Shown piece by piece: positions 21,955-22,828 of a stretch of DNA of 22,828 nt; position 1 is the first letter of the stretch, and the number at the start of each line of letters is the position of its first letter. Below the pieces are notes generated by a model. The model searched no databases and was not told where the DNA came from. It saw only the letters and a program-made list of their open reading frames with translations. The translations under genes were made by a program, and so were the position numbers. This DNA is from Armatimonadota bacterium (GTDB lineage Bacteria > Armatimonadota > SYMT01), in the NCBI GenBank assembly GCA_020696885.1, contig JAJFMS010000001.1:1-22828 (forward strand), written 5' to 3'.

Positions 21955-22828
21955 ATGCTGGGTCAGGTCATCGATCGCTACACGCTGGTGGAGCGGCTGG
22001 GCTCCGGCGGGATGGGGGCCGTGTTCAAGGGTCACCATACCTCGCTGGATCAGTACCGGGCGGTGAAGGTGTTGCCGCCGCACTTCACGGACAACCCGGA
22101 GCTGGTGGCGCGATTCCTGCGCGAGGCGAAGCGGGGGGCGGCGCTGTGCCATCCCAACATCGTGCGGCTGGAGCATGTGGGGCAGCAGGACGGCCTCTAT
22201 TTCCTGGTGATGGACTATGTGCCGGGACGCAGCCTCCGGCAGCTTCTGGACGACGACGGCCCGCTCCCGATTGACCGCCTGCTGCCGATTGCCCGGCAGG
22301 TCTGCGACGCGCTGGCCCACGCGCATGCCCAGGGCGTGGTGCACCGGGACGTAAAGCCTTCCAACATCCTCATCGAGGAAGGCGGGCGGGCGGTGCTGGC
22401 GGACTTCGGCATTGCGCGTTGGGGCATGGAGCAGGGGCCGGACCTCACGGCGATCGGCGAGACGGTGGGCACGCCGGAATACATGTCCCCAGAGCAGATC
22501 CGCGGCGAGCCGGTGGATGCCCGCAGCGACCTCTATTCGCTGGGCGTGGTGCTCTACGAAGCGCTCACCGGTGAGCTGCCGTTCAGCGCCCGCTCCCGGG
22601 CGCATGTGAAGCGCCAGCACCTGGAGCGACCGCCGATCTCGCCGCGGTTCTATACTCCTACGCTCTCGCCGGCCGTGGAACAGGTGATCCTGAAGGCACT
22701 CGAGAAGGGCCCGGCCGGCCGCTACGCCTGCGCCGGGCAGTTGGCGAAGGCGCTAGAGGCTGCCGTCAACCCACAGGCGGCGAGTCAGGAAGTGGCTGCT
22801 GACGAAGCCCCCGAGCCGGTACTCGACC
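21955..22828 (+). CDS. Ser/Thr protein kinase, N-terminal part (runs off the window)
   Basis: The open frame from the ATG at 21955 reaches the window edge, 291 codons. It contains a complete Hanks-type kinase domain: glycine loop GSGGMGAV (16-23), K38 (AVKVL), E57, HRDVKPSN with D132 and N137, DFGIAR with D150, activation segment GTPEYMSPEQ (172-181), and D192 (SDLYSLGVV). The domain ends near 270 and the following residues are Glu/Ala/Pro-rich, as in the linker before a membrane segment or sensor in bacterial kinases of the PknB type. GAGAGTGAG lies about 6 bases before the ATG. The remaining C-terminal part is outside the window, so the sensor type is unknown. Confidence 0.93.
   Translation, partial: MLGQVIDRYTLVERLGSGGMGAVFKGHHTSLDQYRAVKVLPPHFTDNPELVARFLREAKRGAALCHPNIVRLEHVGQQDGLYFLVMDYVPGRSLRQLLDDDGPLPIDRLLPIARQVCDALAHAHAQGVVHRDVKPSNILIEEGGRAVLADFGIARWGMEQGPDLTAIGETVGTPEYMSPEQIRGEPVDARSDLYSLGVVLYEALTGELPFSARSRAHVKRQHLERPPISPRFYTPTLSPAVEQVILKALEKGPAGRYACAGQLAKALEAAVNPQAASQEVAADEAPEPVLD

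Overview
This is a high-GC, gene-dense bacterial chromosome window carrying about 18 protein genes (two cut by the window edges) and no rRNA, tRNA, CRISPR array or intact transposase that I can see. The beta-barrel porin and other exported proteins point to a diderm. The Cys-type sulfatase with a HEAT-like tail, the FAD oxidoreductase with a golvesin-like C-terminus, the Ser/Thr kinase and the pentapeptide, DUF72 and DUF6915 proteins suit an Armatimonadota- or Planctomycetota-like environmental lineage. That placement is inference from gene content; no marker gene is present.

Layout. 1-118: 5' end of a leftward DUF1152-like gene. 295-1572: enolase-superfamily (mandelate racemase-like) enzyme. 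1903-2949: leftward ankyrin-repeat protein. 3439-3807: small protein resembling the archaeal CTP-dependent riboflavin kinase (DUF120). 4160-4837: leftward DUF1361 membrane protein. 5127-9683: ECF-like sigma factor, outer-membrane barrel, AmtB ammonium channel and two PII proteins in tandem, which reads as an ammonium uptake and sensing block. 10138-11529: CPA2 cation/proton antiporter. 11701-13605: leftward exported sulfatase. 14157-18572: exported FAD oxidoreductase, uronate isomerase-like amidohydrolase and SDR dehydrogenase, the last two tightly coupled. Together with the sulfatase and the enolase-superfamily enzyme these suggest use of acidic or sulfated polysaccharides. 18803-19234: single-domain response regulator. 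19466-20450: leftward pair of uncharacterised proteins, one DUF6915. 20614-21864: pentapeptide-repeat protein followed after 3 bp by a DUF72 protein. 21955-end: Ser/Thr protein kinase, truncated by the window.

The most distinctive non-coding signal is in the spacers. Most of the longer gaps contain small palindromic or inverted-repeat elements built from short repeated words: a 150-165 bp element present twice in opposite orientation (3175-3325 and 9855-10018), a GGAGTA-word hairpin directly after two stop codons (3812-3874 and 16301-16388), a CAGGATTA element (4051-4141), a GCAGATGA element (11530-11600), an AGGTGTTC tandem array with inverted copies (13754-14129), and a cluster of small palindromes (1649-1834). 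I see no clear defence system or biosynthetic cluster. The strongest candidates for something under-described are the bacterial DUF120 homolog, the sigma-porin-Amt-PII-PII arrangement, and the family of word-built inverted elements.
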